Origin: Conus ventricosus | Lineage: Eukaryota > Mollusca > Gastropoda > Neogastropoda > Conidae | Assembly: GCA_018398815.1 (NCBI GenBank) | Contig: CM031611.1 | Span: forward strand, 40,291,411 to 40,355,410 | Direction: 5' to 3' | Length of the DNA: 64,000 bases | In this document: piece by piece, positions 1 to 9,595 of the stretch | Numbering within the stretch: the stretch's first letter is position 1 | Layout of the letters: every line of letters starts with the position of its first letter | The notes under the pieces: generated by a model | Databases searched by the model: none | Told to the model about the DNA's origin: nothing | Seen by the model: only the letters and a program-made list of their open reading frames with translations | Program-made: the position numbers and the translations under genes

Positions 1-41
1 TAGCAGTGCAGTTCCTGTTTTCTCCAGTTTTGTGCATTGAA

Positions 42-185
42 CACCATACCTTTTTTTGAGCAGTGTCAACAGTCAATGCCATGGTGACAGGGCTGATTTC
101 TCTCATTCAGCATGAAGCACCATACCTTTTGTGAGCAGTGTCAACAGTCAATGCCATGGTGACAGGGCTGATTTCTCTCATTCAG
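42..185. repeat. Tandem duplication, about 76 bp x 2
   Basis: Two adjacent copies begin with CACCATACCTTTT at 42 and 118 and end with TCTCTCATTCAG. They are near identical apart from a T-run length difference. No coding potential is seen. Confidence 0.9.
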
Positions 186-463
186 ATGATTCTTTTCAAA
201 GTGCTGCTGAGCGGCATTCTGTGAGTGGCTGAGAAGCCTGGGATTAGGGCATTGCCAGGTGTAGGCAATCAGTTCCTTGAAATTTCAGAAACAACTGGCA
301 GTATCAGCTAACAGACGTATCTGATGGGTTTCAAAGGAGAGTATTTGCAGGCAGAAATTGAAACAAGATTAAAAACAGAATCACTGTGAAAAAAAAAAAT
401 CAAAATAAACATGATGCGTTTCAACCTTTTTGGTCTTCTTCAGGCATGGCAAATAAATTCACG

Positions 464-661
464 ATAATGAAAATGAAGGATGAGTAGATAGTCACTTATC
501 TTTATAATGAAAATGAAGGATGAATAGACAGTCACTTATCTTTATAATGAAAATGAAGGATGAATAGACAGTGACTTATCTTAATAATGAAAATGAAGGA
601 CGAATAGACAGTCACTTATCTTTATAATGAAAATGAAGGACGAATACACAGTCACTTATCT
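464..661. repeat. Minisatellite, 40-bp unit x 5
   Basis: Exact 40-bp period: ATAATGAAAATGAAGGA starts at 464, 504, 544, 584 and 624. Copies differ by single substitutions only. Confidence 0.95.
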
Positions 662-912
662 TTTTGGACTGGGTGTTAAATGACAATGGACAATAAGGGT
701 TATAATAGCAATAGTAAAACCTTTGATAATACAATAAAGAAAAAAAAACTGATTCTGCTACTACAAATAATGACAGTAGTATTATTATGTAATAGAAATA
801 TTAACAATGATCATGACCACTTGTAGTAATAATGATAACGTTACTAAGAGACTGGACTGATGCCTCCTTTCATGATACATCCCATTGTCAGCAAAGCTTG
901 AACTGTACAGAC

Positions 913-1019
913 AGGTGCATAGTTGGACATGAAGTGTGAGGGGCAACTAGGTGCATAGTTGGACATGAAGTGTGAGGGGCAACTAGGTGCATAGTTGGAC
1001 ATGAAGTGTGAGGGGCACC
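913..1019. repeat. Minisatellite, 36-bp unit x 3
   Basis: AGGTGCATAGTTGGACATG recurs at 913, 949 and 985 with an exact 36-bp period. Confidence 0.95.
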
Positions 1020-1949
1020 CTCACAGGTGCATGCATTAAGGGCTGCACACTGGACAGTCTTGGTGTTGGAGCCTGTGGCACATGATCTCTAAGCAGGCGC
1101 CGGCCATGGGAGGAACCTCTGACAAGTGAAGGCCTCTGATGGCAGTGAAAACCCCCGACCTTCTAGCCAGCAAGCCTGTGACGGTCATCACTGCACCACC
1201 GGTGAACTGGTGAACAAGACACTGGGCTAATTTCAACAGTTGTCAGCTCAGAGTTGTTCTGCTGAGCACAAATGTGTGAGAATGGGGGGTAAATGTCTCA
1301 TCTCCTGAAAGTCAGGTGAGGTCAACTGCTCTGTATCGCACATTTCTGAACCTTTTCAACGGCAGTGTTGTTACAGTGCAGTGCTGGTGTGAAACACAAT
1401 GACCAGCCGTTTATGTCTGTTTCATCATTCTACTCAGCTTGGGGTCACTCACTGATTTGACGTTGATTAGAAACCGCATTTCCTCCTGGTGCTGTTTGTC
1501 TGGTTTTGTTTAGTTTTGTTGTTTTGTTTTCTTTCTGTGGAGACAACCCAGTGGATTCACTCCAGTTGTTTCAGTGACAGACAAAGGAGGAGAGAGACAA
1601 GCAGGACAGGACTAGAAACAAACTGGTGCTCTGCAGAACAAGTTCAATGAAAATGCCACAATTATGGACCAGTGGCAAGAAAGTGCGCAGCAGTGTTTGA
1701 ATCTCACAGTCTGGCCATACATATACAGGTCAAAGTGAAAGAAATACAAGGAAGGAACTGAAAACTTGGAGAAATAAAGTCTCTGATTCAACTTCTTTCT
1801 GTTTATTTCTTGTTCTTCTTGGCAGCTAACAAACTAAGGGTCTTTAAAGGACCGGAGGTGGGACAGGGAATCTGCTCTAATTCTATAATGCCGGTTTTCT
1901 ATTAATCTTGTGGTACAATTCACAGACATTTTCTTCACTGCGATGCCGG

Positions 1950-2110
1950 GTGCAGGGTTCTGATGTCGCTGTGTCTCAATGCGCAGGGTTCTCATGTCGC
2001 TGTGTCTAGGTGCGCAGGGTTCTAATGTCGCTGTGTTTGGGTGCGCAGGGTTCTCATGTCACTCTGTTTGGTTGCGCAGGGTTCTGATGTCGTTGTGTCT
2101 GGGTGCGCAG
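1950..2110 (+). repeat. 31-bp tandem array of 3' splice-site copies
   Basis: GCGCAGG recurs at 1981, 2012, 2043 and 2074 with an exact 31-bp period, preceded by a variant TGCAGGG at 1951. The series ends at 2105 with GCGCAG followed directly by the UreF exon. Each unit carries a T/G-rich stretch followed by TGCGCAG/GG, so each is a potential acceptor. Because 31 leaves remainder 1 modulo 3, only the acceptor three units upstream (-93) would keep frame. The exon frame stays open through the array back to about 1979. Confidence 0.93.
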
Positions 2111-2327
2111 GGCAAGGCGATGGTCAGCTGCAGCCGTCAGGTGTTCGGCGTGGATGACATCAGCCACGTGGCCACCGCCCTCCGGCATTGCCACCACGCT
2201 GTGGTGTTTGGCGCCGTCTGCGGCAGTCTGGGAATCACCCAGCAGGCCACACTGGCTGCCTTCCTCTCCGCCACACTTCGCACAGCTGTCGCCAGTGCCA
2301 TCAGGCTGGACCTACTGGGGCCTGTGA

Positions 2328-2329
<2 letters not shown>
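2111..2329 (+). CDS. ureF: Urease accessory protein UreF, internal exon
   Basis: This 73-codon exon (219 nt, phase 0 at both ends) lies between TGCGCAG and the donor AAG/GTGTGT. Its translation runs from [16 protein letters not shown] to LDLLGPVK. The centre has the UreF-family pattern: a hydrophobic [13 protein letters not shown] segment, then helical [17 protein letters not shown] and LLGP. This corresponds to the conserved middle of plant and bacterial UreF. In the family, UreF acts with UreD/UreH and UreG to load nickel into urease in the cytosol. Upstream exons were not found. The acceptor is the last copy of a 31-bp array and the donor opens straight into a (TG)n tract, so both splice sites sit in repeat DNA. 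Assignment is by pattern recognition, without a database search. Confidence 0.82.
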
Positions 2330-2392
<63 letters not shown>

Positions 2393-2438
2393 CGTGCGTC
2401 CATGCGTGTGTGCGTGCTTGTGTGCGTGCATGCGTGTG

Positions 2439-2479
<41 letters not shown>

Positions 2480-2660
2480 ACGTGCGCACATTTGTGTGTG
2501 TGTGTGTGTGTGTGTGTAAGCATGTGTGTGAGTGTGTGTGCATTTGTATATATATGTGTGTGTGTCTGTGTGTGTGCACACGCATTTGTGTATGTGTGTG
2601 AGTGTGTTTTTGTTTTGTTATGTGTGTGTGTGTTTAAGAGAGAGAGAGAGTGTGTGTGTG
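2330..2660. repeat. Long (TG)n microsatellite with interruptions
   Basis: Nearly continuous TG/CG/TA dinucleotides begin immediately at the UreF exon donor and run to an AGAGAG tract near 2640. Long open frames in both strands here (Cys-Val and His-Thr repeats) are repeat artefacts. Confidence 0.95.
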
Positions 2661-3225
2661 TGTATGTTGTGCCTGTCTTTGTGTGCATCTGTGAGTGTTT
2701 TCTTAATCTTAAATTAAGTATGTGTGTACCAAAAAAGATAGAGAGACAGGGAGTGTGTGAGAGTCTGTACTCGTGCCCATCTCTATGTGCCGTTGGTTCA
2801 AAGCGGAAGCTTGGAAACACTCAGCTGATTATCATTCCCAACTGTCTGGTGACCTCAGCAATGACTTCTCTTTCACAGCCACATTCACGTGACTTTGTCT
2901 GAGGTCTTCATTGCTGGCGGTGTCATGGGGAAGTGGCAGGATGGCGTTAGAGGCAGTCTCCCTCTGGAAGGGAACATGTGTGTGTGTGCTGGCTCTGCCA
3001 GGAAGGTATCACTGCCATCAGAAGTAGGCCTGGTAGAGAGTGTCTGCGCATGTTAGATTAGACCTCCAGGAGAGAACTCGGCAGTAGTGCAGTGTCTCCT
3101 CTTACATGGAGTCTGCTGACATCCTGATGGTGACAGCACCATGTGGATTGCTGGCACGGGACCTTGACTGGCTGTGGCTGTGTGTGGGGTGGCTGCAGGG
3201 AGAGTCATGGGGGTTGTATCACCTG

Positions 3226-3526
3226 AGGATAGGACAGGTGAGACAGCTGCAGTGAAGTGTATGGGGGTAGCATGACTGAGAGGATAGGACAGGTGAGACA
3301 GCTGCAGTGAAGTGTATGGGGGTAGCATGACTGAGAGGATAGGACAGGTGAGACAGCTGCAGTGAAGTGTATGGGGGTAGCATGACTGAGAGGATAGGAC
3401 AGGTGAGACAGCTGCAGTGAAGTGTATGGGGGTAGCATGACTGAGAGGATAGGACAGGTGAGACAGCTGCAGTGAAGTGTATGGGGGTAGCATGACTGAG
3501 AGGATAGGACAGGTGAGACAGCTGCA
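3226..3526. repeat. Minisatellite, 55-bp unit x 5.5
   Basis: AGGATAGGACAGGTGAGAC recurs at 3226, 3281, 3336, 3391, 3446 and 3501 with an exact 55-bp period and almost no divergence. It lies within the putative UreF intron. Each unit contains ACAG/GTGAG, another donor-like motif. Confidence 0.95.
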
Positions 3527-3583
3527 GAATAGAAAGAAAGAGAAAAAAGGTAACCCAGGTGTCATGTGTTGTCCACGGCCCAG

Positions 3584-3643
3584 AAGCTGGTGGTGGAGGT
3601 ACAGACCACATTCCAGACATCATGCACAGGTAATAATTCACAG
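3584..3643 (+). CDS. ureF: Tentative UreF penultimate exon
   Basis: Between the acceptor GGCCCAG/AAG and the donor TTCACAG/GTAAAT lie 20 in-frame codons, from KLVVEVQTTF to GNNSQ. Entry and exit are phase 0, matching the end of the 2111-2329 exon and a phase-0 acceptor at 9514/9515. Joining the pieces gives about 50 residues from the LLGP motif to the stop, close to the spacing expected for plant-type UreF. An earlier donor at 3629/3630 (ACAG/GTAATA) would give a different phase. The residues themselves are weakly diagnostic, so another exon elsewhere in the intron remains possible. Confidence 0.35.
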
Positions 3644-3930
3644 GTAAATCGGGCAAGCACAGATGCAGTTTCATTTCAAAACGCTGCCCTGAACATTTTC
3701 CGCAGAATTTAAGGATATAAGGATAAAAACTAATTTGTGTGTGTGTGTGATTTATCATCTTAACAGTATTTTTTTTTCTTTTTCTTTGAATAGATAAACT
3801 TGCTGTATGAATCTTTTAGAAATTGCCATCATCCAGGCTTCAGACAAACTGGCAAGTTTTGCAAGGCATTTCCTACCACAAGCTTTCCTTACTTATTTCT
3901 GTACATTTTTTCAGTGTGAAATGTGCTTGC

Positions 3931-3947
3931 ATGCACACACACACACA

Positions 3948-4004
<57 letters not shown>

Positions 4005-4016
4005 CTCTCTCTCTCT
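3931..4016. repeat. (CA)n followed by (CT)n microsatellite
   Basis: A CA tract from about 3931 to 4000 runs directly into a CT tract ending at about 4016. Confidence 0.95.
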
Positions 4017-4049
4017 GATTGATGTAATTTAATAGCAGCCTCATTGTTA

Positions 4050-4470
4050 AATTGCCCTTCCTCTGGTATGCCCTTCCCCCACCCCATCCTTCCTCTCCTG
4101 ATTACCCTTGTTCAGTTATTGTCATTGCCCTTCCCCACCCCATCCTTCCTCTCCTGATTACCCCTTGTTCAGTTATTGTCATTGCCCTTCCCCACCCCTT
4201 CCTTCCTCTCCTGATTACCCCTTGTTCAGTTATTGTCATTGCCCTTCCCCCACCCCTTCCTTCCTCTCCTGATTACCCCTTGTTCAGTTATTGTCATTGC
4301 CCTTCCCTCGCCCCATCCTTCCTCTCCTGATTACCCCTTGTTCAGTTATTGTCATTGCCCTTCCCCCACCCCATCCTTCCTCTCCTGATTACCCCTTGTT
4401 CAGTTATTGTCATTGCCCTTCCCCACCCCTTTCTTCCTCTCCTGATTACCCTTGTTCAGTTATTGTCATT
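4050..4470. repeat. C-rich minisatellite, about 57-bp unit x 7
   Basis: Each unit contains CCTCTCCTGATTACCCC and TTGTTCAGTTATTGTCATTG, separated by variable CCTTCCCC runs. The + strand is strongly C-rich here and switches abruptly to G-rich at about 4471. Confidence 0.93.
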
Positions 4471-7400
4471 GGGGGGGGGGGGGGGGGGTTGGACTGGGGT
4501 AAGTGACTTGTTACACTGACACCACTGGGGGGGGGGGGGGGGGGGGGGTTGACTTAGGTAAGTAACTTGTTACACTGACACCACTGCAGGGGAGTGGAGG
4601 GGGTTTTGGACTGGGGTAAGTGACTTGTTACACTGACACCACTGGGGGAATGGGGAGGGGGACGGACGCCACTGGGGGTGGGGAGGGGTTGGACTGGGGT
4701 AAGTGACTTGTTACACTGACACCACTGGGGGGGGATGGGGAGGGAGGTTGGACTGGGGTAAGTGACTTGTTACACTGACACACTGGGGGGAGGGGGATGG
4801 GGGGTTGGACTGGGGTAAGTGACTTGTTACACTGACACCACTGGGGGGTGGGGTGGGGAGGGGGGTTGGACTGGGGTAAGTGACTTGTTACACTGACACA
4901 ACGGGGGGGGTGGGGGGGGGGGATGGGGGGTTGGACTGGGGTAAGTGACTTGTTACACTGACACCACAGGGGGGGAGGGGGAGGGGAGGGGGGGGGGAGG
5001 GGGGGGGGAGGAGGTTGGACTGGGGTAAGTGACTTGTTATATGTTACACTGACACCACTGGGGGGAGAGGTGGGGAGGGGGGTTGGACTGGGGTAAGTGA
5101 CTTGTTACACTGACACCACTGGGGGGTGGGGGAGGGTGGGGAGGGTGTTGGACTGGGGTAAGTGACTTGTTACACTGACACCACTGGGGGGAGAGATGGG
5201 GAGGAGGTTGGACTGGGGTAAGTGACTTGTTACACTGACACCACTGGGGGTGGGGTGGGGGGTGGGGAGGAGGTTGGACTGGGGTAAGTGACTTGTTACA
5301 CTGACACCACTGGGGGGAGAGGTGGGGAGGGGGTTGGACTGGGGTAAGTGACTTGTTACATGACACCACTGTGGGGAGGGATGGGGAGGGGTTGGACTGG
5401 GGTAAGTGACTTGTTACACTGACACCACTGGGGGGAGGGATGGGGAGGAGGTTGGACTGGGGGTAAGTGACTTGTTACACTGACACCACTGGGGGAGGGA
5501 TGGGGAGGGGGTTGGACTGGGGTAAGTGACTTGTTACACTGACACCACTGGGGGTTGGGTGGGGAGGGCGTTGGACTGGGGTAAGTGACTTGTTACACTG
5601 ACACCACTGGGGGAGAGGTGGGGAGGGGTGGCTGGGTTAAGTGACTTGTTACATGTTACACTGACACCACTGCAGGGGAGGGGAGGGGGGTTGGACTGGG
5701 GTAAGGGACTTGTTACACTGACACCGCTGGGTGTAGGGGGGTTGGACTGGGGTAAGTGACTTGTTACACTGACACCGCTGGGTGGAGGGTGGGGAGGGGG
5801 GTTGGACTGGGGTAAGTGACTTGTTACACTGACCCGCTGGGTGGAGAGGTGGGGAGGGAGGTTGGACTGGGGTAAGTGACTTGTTATATGTTACACTGAC
5901 ACCCACTGGGGGAGAGGTGGGGAGGGAGGTTGGACTGGGGTAAGTGACTTGTTACACTGACACCACTGGGGGGAGGGATAGGGAGGGGGTTGGACTGGGG
6001 TAAGTGACTTGTTACATGTTACACTGACACCACTGGGGGGAGGGGTTTGGGGAGGGAGGTTGGACTGGGGTAAGTGACTTGTTACATGTTACACTGACAC
6101 CACTGGGGGGAGAGGTGGGGGGGGAGGTTGAACTGGGGAAAGTGACTTGTTACATGTTACACTGACACCACTGGGGGGGGGGATGGGGAGGGGGGTTGAA
6201 CTGGGGTAAGTGACTTGTTATATGTTACACTGACACCACTGGGGGGAGGGATGGGGAGGGGGGTTGGACTGGGTTAAGTGACTTGTTATATGTTACACTG
6301 ACACCACTGGGGGAGAGGTGGGGAGGGGGTATGGACTGGGTTAAGTGACTTGTTACATGTTACACTGACACCACTGCAGGGGAAGGGGGTTGGACTGGGG
6401 TAAGTGACTTGTTACATGTTACACTGACGCCACTGCAGGGGAGGGGGGTTGGACTGGGGTAAGTGACTTGTTACATGTTACACTGACACCACTGCAGGGG
6501 AGGGAGGTTGGACTGGGTAAGTGACTTTGTTACACGGGACCCCACGTGGGGGGTGGGGAGGGGAGTTGGACTGGGGTAAGTGACTTGTTACACTGACACC
6601 ACTGGGGTGGGGTGGGGAGGGGGGTTGGACTGGGATAAGTGACTTGTTACACTGACACCATGGGGGAGGGGGGGAGGGAGTTGGTCTGGGGTAAGTGACT
6701 TGTTACAATGGCATCACTGGGGGGGGTGGGGGGGGGGAGGGGCGTTGGACTGGGATAAGTGACTTGTTACACTGACACCACTGGGGGCGGGGATGGGGAG
6801 GGGGTTGGACTGGGGTAAGTGACTTGTTACACTGACACCACTGGGGTGGGGGGTGGGTGGGGAGGGGGGTTGGACTGGGGTAAGTGACTTGTTACACTGA
6901 CACACTGGGGGGAGGGGGTTGGATGGGGTAAGTGACTTGTTACACTGACACCACTGGGGGGAGGGTGGGGAGGGGGTTGGACTGGGGTAAGTGACTTGTT
7001 ACACTGACACCACTGGGGGAGGGTGGGGGGGGGGTTGGACTGGGGTAAGTGACTTGTTACACTGACACCACTGGGGGTGGGGTGGGGAGGGGGTTGGACT
7101 GGGTAAGTGATTGTTACACTGACACCACTTGGGGGGGGGGGGGGGGAGGGGGGTTGGACTGGGGTAAGTGACTTGTTACACTGACACCACTGGGGGGGGG
7201 GTGGGGAGTTGGACTGGGGTAAGTGACTTGTTACACTGACACCACTGGGGGGGGGGTGGGGAGGGGGGTTGGACTGGGGTAAGTGACTTGTTACACTGAC
7301 ACCACTGGGGGGGGAGGGGGGGGGAGGGGGGTTGGACTGGGGTAAGTGATTTGTTACACTGACACCATGGGGGGAGGGTGGGGAGGGGGTTGGACTGGGT

Positions 7401-8440
7401 TAAGTGACTTGTTAATGTTACACTGACACCACTGCAGGGAGGGGAGGGGGGTTGGACTGGGGTAAGGGACTTGTTACACTGACACGTGGGTGGAGGGTGG
7501 GGAGGGGGGTTGGACTGGGGTAGTGACTTGTTACATGTTACACTGACACCACTGGGGGGGGGATGGGGAGGGAGGTTGGACTGGGGTAAGTGACTTGTTA
7601 TATTTTACACTGACACCACTGGGGGGAGGGATGTGGAGGGAGGTTGGACTGGGGTAAGTGACTTGTTACATGTTACACTGACACCACTGGGGGGAGAGGT
7701 GGGGAGGGGGTATGGACTGGGTTAAGTGACTTGTTACATGTTGCACATGACACCACTGCAGGGGAGGGGGGTTGGACTGGGGTAAGTGACTTGTTACATG
7801 TTACACTGACACCACTGCAGGGGAGGGAGGTTGGACTGGGGTAAGTGACTTGTTACACTGACACCACGTGGGGGGGGGGGAGGGGGGTTGGACTGGGGTA
7901 AGTGACTTGTTACACTGACACCAACTGGGGGGAGGGGATGGGGGGGGTTGGACTGGGGTAAGTGACTTGTTACACTGACACCACTGGGGGGAGGGGATGG
8001 GGAGGGGGGTTGGACTGGGGTAAGTGACTTGTTACACTGACCCCACTGGGGGTGGGGAGGGGGAGGGGGGTTGGACTGGGTAAGTGACTTGTTACACTGA
8101 CACCACTGGGGGGAGGGGATGGGGAGGGGGGTTGGACTGGGGTAAGTGACTTGTTACACTGACACCACTGGGGGTGGGGAGGGGGAGGGGGGTTGGACTG
8201 GGGTAAGTGACTTGTTACACTGACACCACTGGGGGGAGGGTGGGGAGGGGGTTGGAAACTGGGGTAAGTGACTTGTACACTGACACCACTGGGGGTGGGG
8301 TGGGGAGGGGGGTTGGACTTGGGTAAGTGACTTGTTACACTGACACCACAGGGTGGTGGTGGGGGGGGGGGGTGGATGAGGAGGGGGTTTGGACTGGGGT
8401 ACGTGACTTATAGACGTTACACAGACATCACTGGAGTGAC
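4471..8440 (+). repeat. G-rich minisatellite with a 5' splice-site motif in each unit
   Basis: Roughly sixty units of about 55-70 bp. Each has a conserved core, GTTGGACTGGGGTAAGTGAC then TTGTTACACTGACACCACT, followed by a variable G-rich segment. Almost every unit carries GGGGTAAGTGAC, a consensus donor on the strand of the UreF gene whose intron contains the array. Two unit types occur: a short one and one with a 6-7 bp duplication giving TTACATGTTACAC. The long type is concentrated at about 5640-6500 and 7400-7820. The array decays at about 8390-8440. Reverse-strand open frames rich in Pro and CNKSLTPVQ are artefacts. Confidence 0.95.
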
Positions 8441-9514
8441 GCATGTTAAGCTGAGTGACAAAATGCCAGTTGTTGGGTAAACGGTCAGGTGAAGGAGTTT
8501 TCCATGTCTGACATGAAGTGCTTACTGGTTCATCTGAGCGGCCCTTACCCCCTGATAGACCGAAATCCCCAGCAATTCTTGGGTGGCCCGAAGTCTGCTG
8601 GAGGGCTGAGTCACAGCAGAACACACCCTGAACTCCCCTGCCTGTCTGTGTGAACTGGTTCACCCCTGTCACAGATTGCTGATCAAGGTCGTCATCAAGG
8701 CTCTCACTGTAAACCCTGCAGTCACATAGACATGTTTAACATGATTTCTTGAGCTTTGAGGGGCATGTTCTCCACCTGACAGTGCCTGGCAGGTCAAGGT
8801 TCAAAGGGACTGGGGTGTTCTGGTGAGATGATCTCCCTTACTCTCCAACCTTGCAGCCACTGCTGCTTCGTCAGAGTGCAGCTCACATAGTCATGGCTAA
8901 GTACTGGAATGATTAAAGAAAACAACAACAAAAACAACAACTTTATATACCATAAAGAATGAAGAGCTGAAGAAAAATGAAGTCTTCGACAATCATTTGG
9001 GTTGTAGTGAGAAAGCTGAAAAGGGATACCGACAGGTTTTGAGCGGGAGGTTGTGTAGGTCGCTGTCTCATGATGTATCAAGATCAAGCTGTTAAGTTGA
9101 CCACATTGGTTGTTGCCATATGGAAAGAAGTTCAGTTTTTATTGCATGAAAGTAGCCAATCTTTGAAAGCTTTTTACTTCATCAACTCTGAAAGATAAAT
9201 GAAAACCAACTGTGTTCATGTTTGGAAAAGCCCAGACACCCAGTTCCCATGAGGGGACCTTTCAACTGCTAAGGGGAGCTTTCAACTGCTCTTTGTAATT
9301 GTGTGGAAAAAGAAATGTGACTCTCTTTGTAATGCAGTCTTCAGTGTGTATAGTTAAAATAGGATGTAGGTAACTCATCCTCATCGGTAGTATATTGATG
9401 TGCTTATGCATTTTGAGGGTCTGAAGCAAGCCTGGAATAAATAATTGTTGTAATTATACTGGGTTTGAACAAGTCATACACTGTGTTTCCAGGAATGGGG
9501 GAAGGTCCACCCAG
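8441..9514. other. Intron remainder, no feature recognised
   Basis: Unique-looking sequence between the G-rich array and the last UreF exon. It includes a short local duplication of GAGCTTTCAACTGC near 9260-9285. No exon or transposon could be supported. Confidence 0.5.
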
Positions 9515-9595
9515 GATGCCTGCGTCCTGTTCCCAGTGCCAGACGTCCTGCAGAACTGCCATGACCAGCTGTTCTGCAAACTGTTCTACTCCTGA
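9515..9595 (+). CDS. ureF: UreF C-terminal exon with stop codon
   Basis: The open frame ends PVPDVLQNCHDQLFCKLFYS followed by TGA at 9593-9595. This matches the UreF C-terminal signature, in which a short helix with a conserved His lies in an xxLQGCHxxLFSRLF-like pattern right before the stop. The exon start is uncertain. TTTCCAG at 9486-9492 is the better acceptor by sequence and would add NGGRSTQ, but it enters with one leftover base. CACCCAG/GAT at 9514/9515 gives phase 0 and agrees with the tentative exon at 3584-3643. The exon lies about 7.2 kb from the internal exon, most of that distance being minisatellite. Confidence 0.68.
   Translation, partial: DACVLFPVPDVLQNCHDQLFCKLFYS

Larger units (their letters stand above)
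186..1949. other. Upstream non-coding stretch with short arrays
   Basis: Apart from the two small arrays listed separately (464-661 and 913-1019), I see no exon, RNA gene or transposon that I can support. The N-terminal exons expected for the UreF gene that continues at 2111 were not recognised here. They may lie to the left of the window. Confidence 0.5.

Noticed and set aside
464..661. CRISPR-like array
   Set aside because: Direct repeats with a fixed period, but no unique spacers between conserved repeats. The whole unit is repeated, so it is a minisatellite. The same applies to all arrays here.
2137..2820. His-Thr and Cys-Val rich ORFs around the UreF exon
   Set aside because: Translation of the (TG)n tract in different frames.
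3550..3629. UreF middle exon starting after AACCCAG at 3558
   Set aside because: The upstream sequence is purine-rich and the entry phase conflicts with the preceding exon. The shorter exon starting at 3584 fits better.
4471..8672. Minus-strand CNKSLTPVQPPP repeat ORFs
   Set aside because: Complement of the G-rich minisatellite, with Pro runs from the variable G segment and no unique domain.
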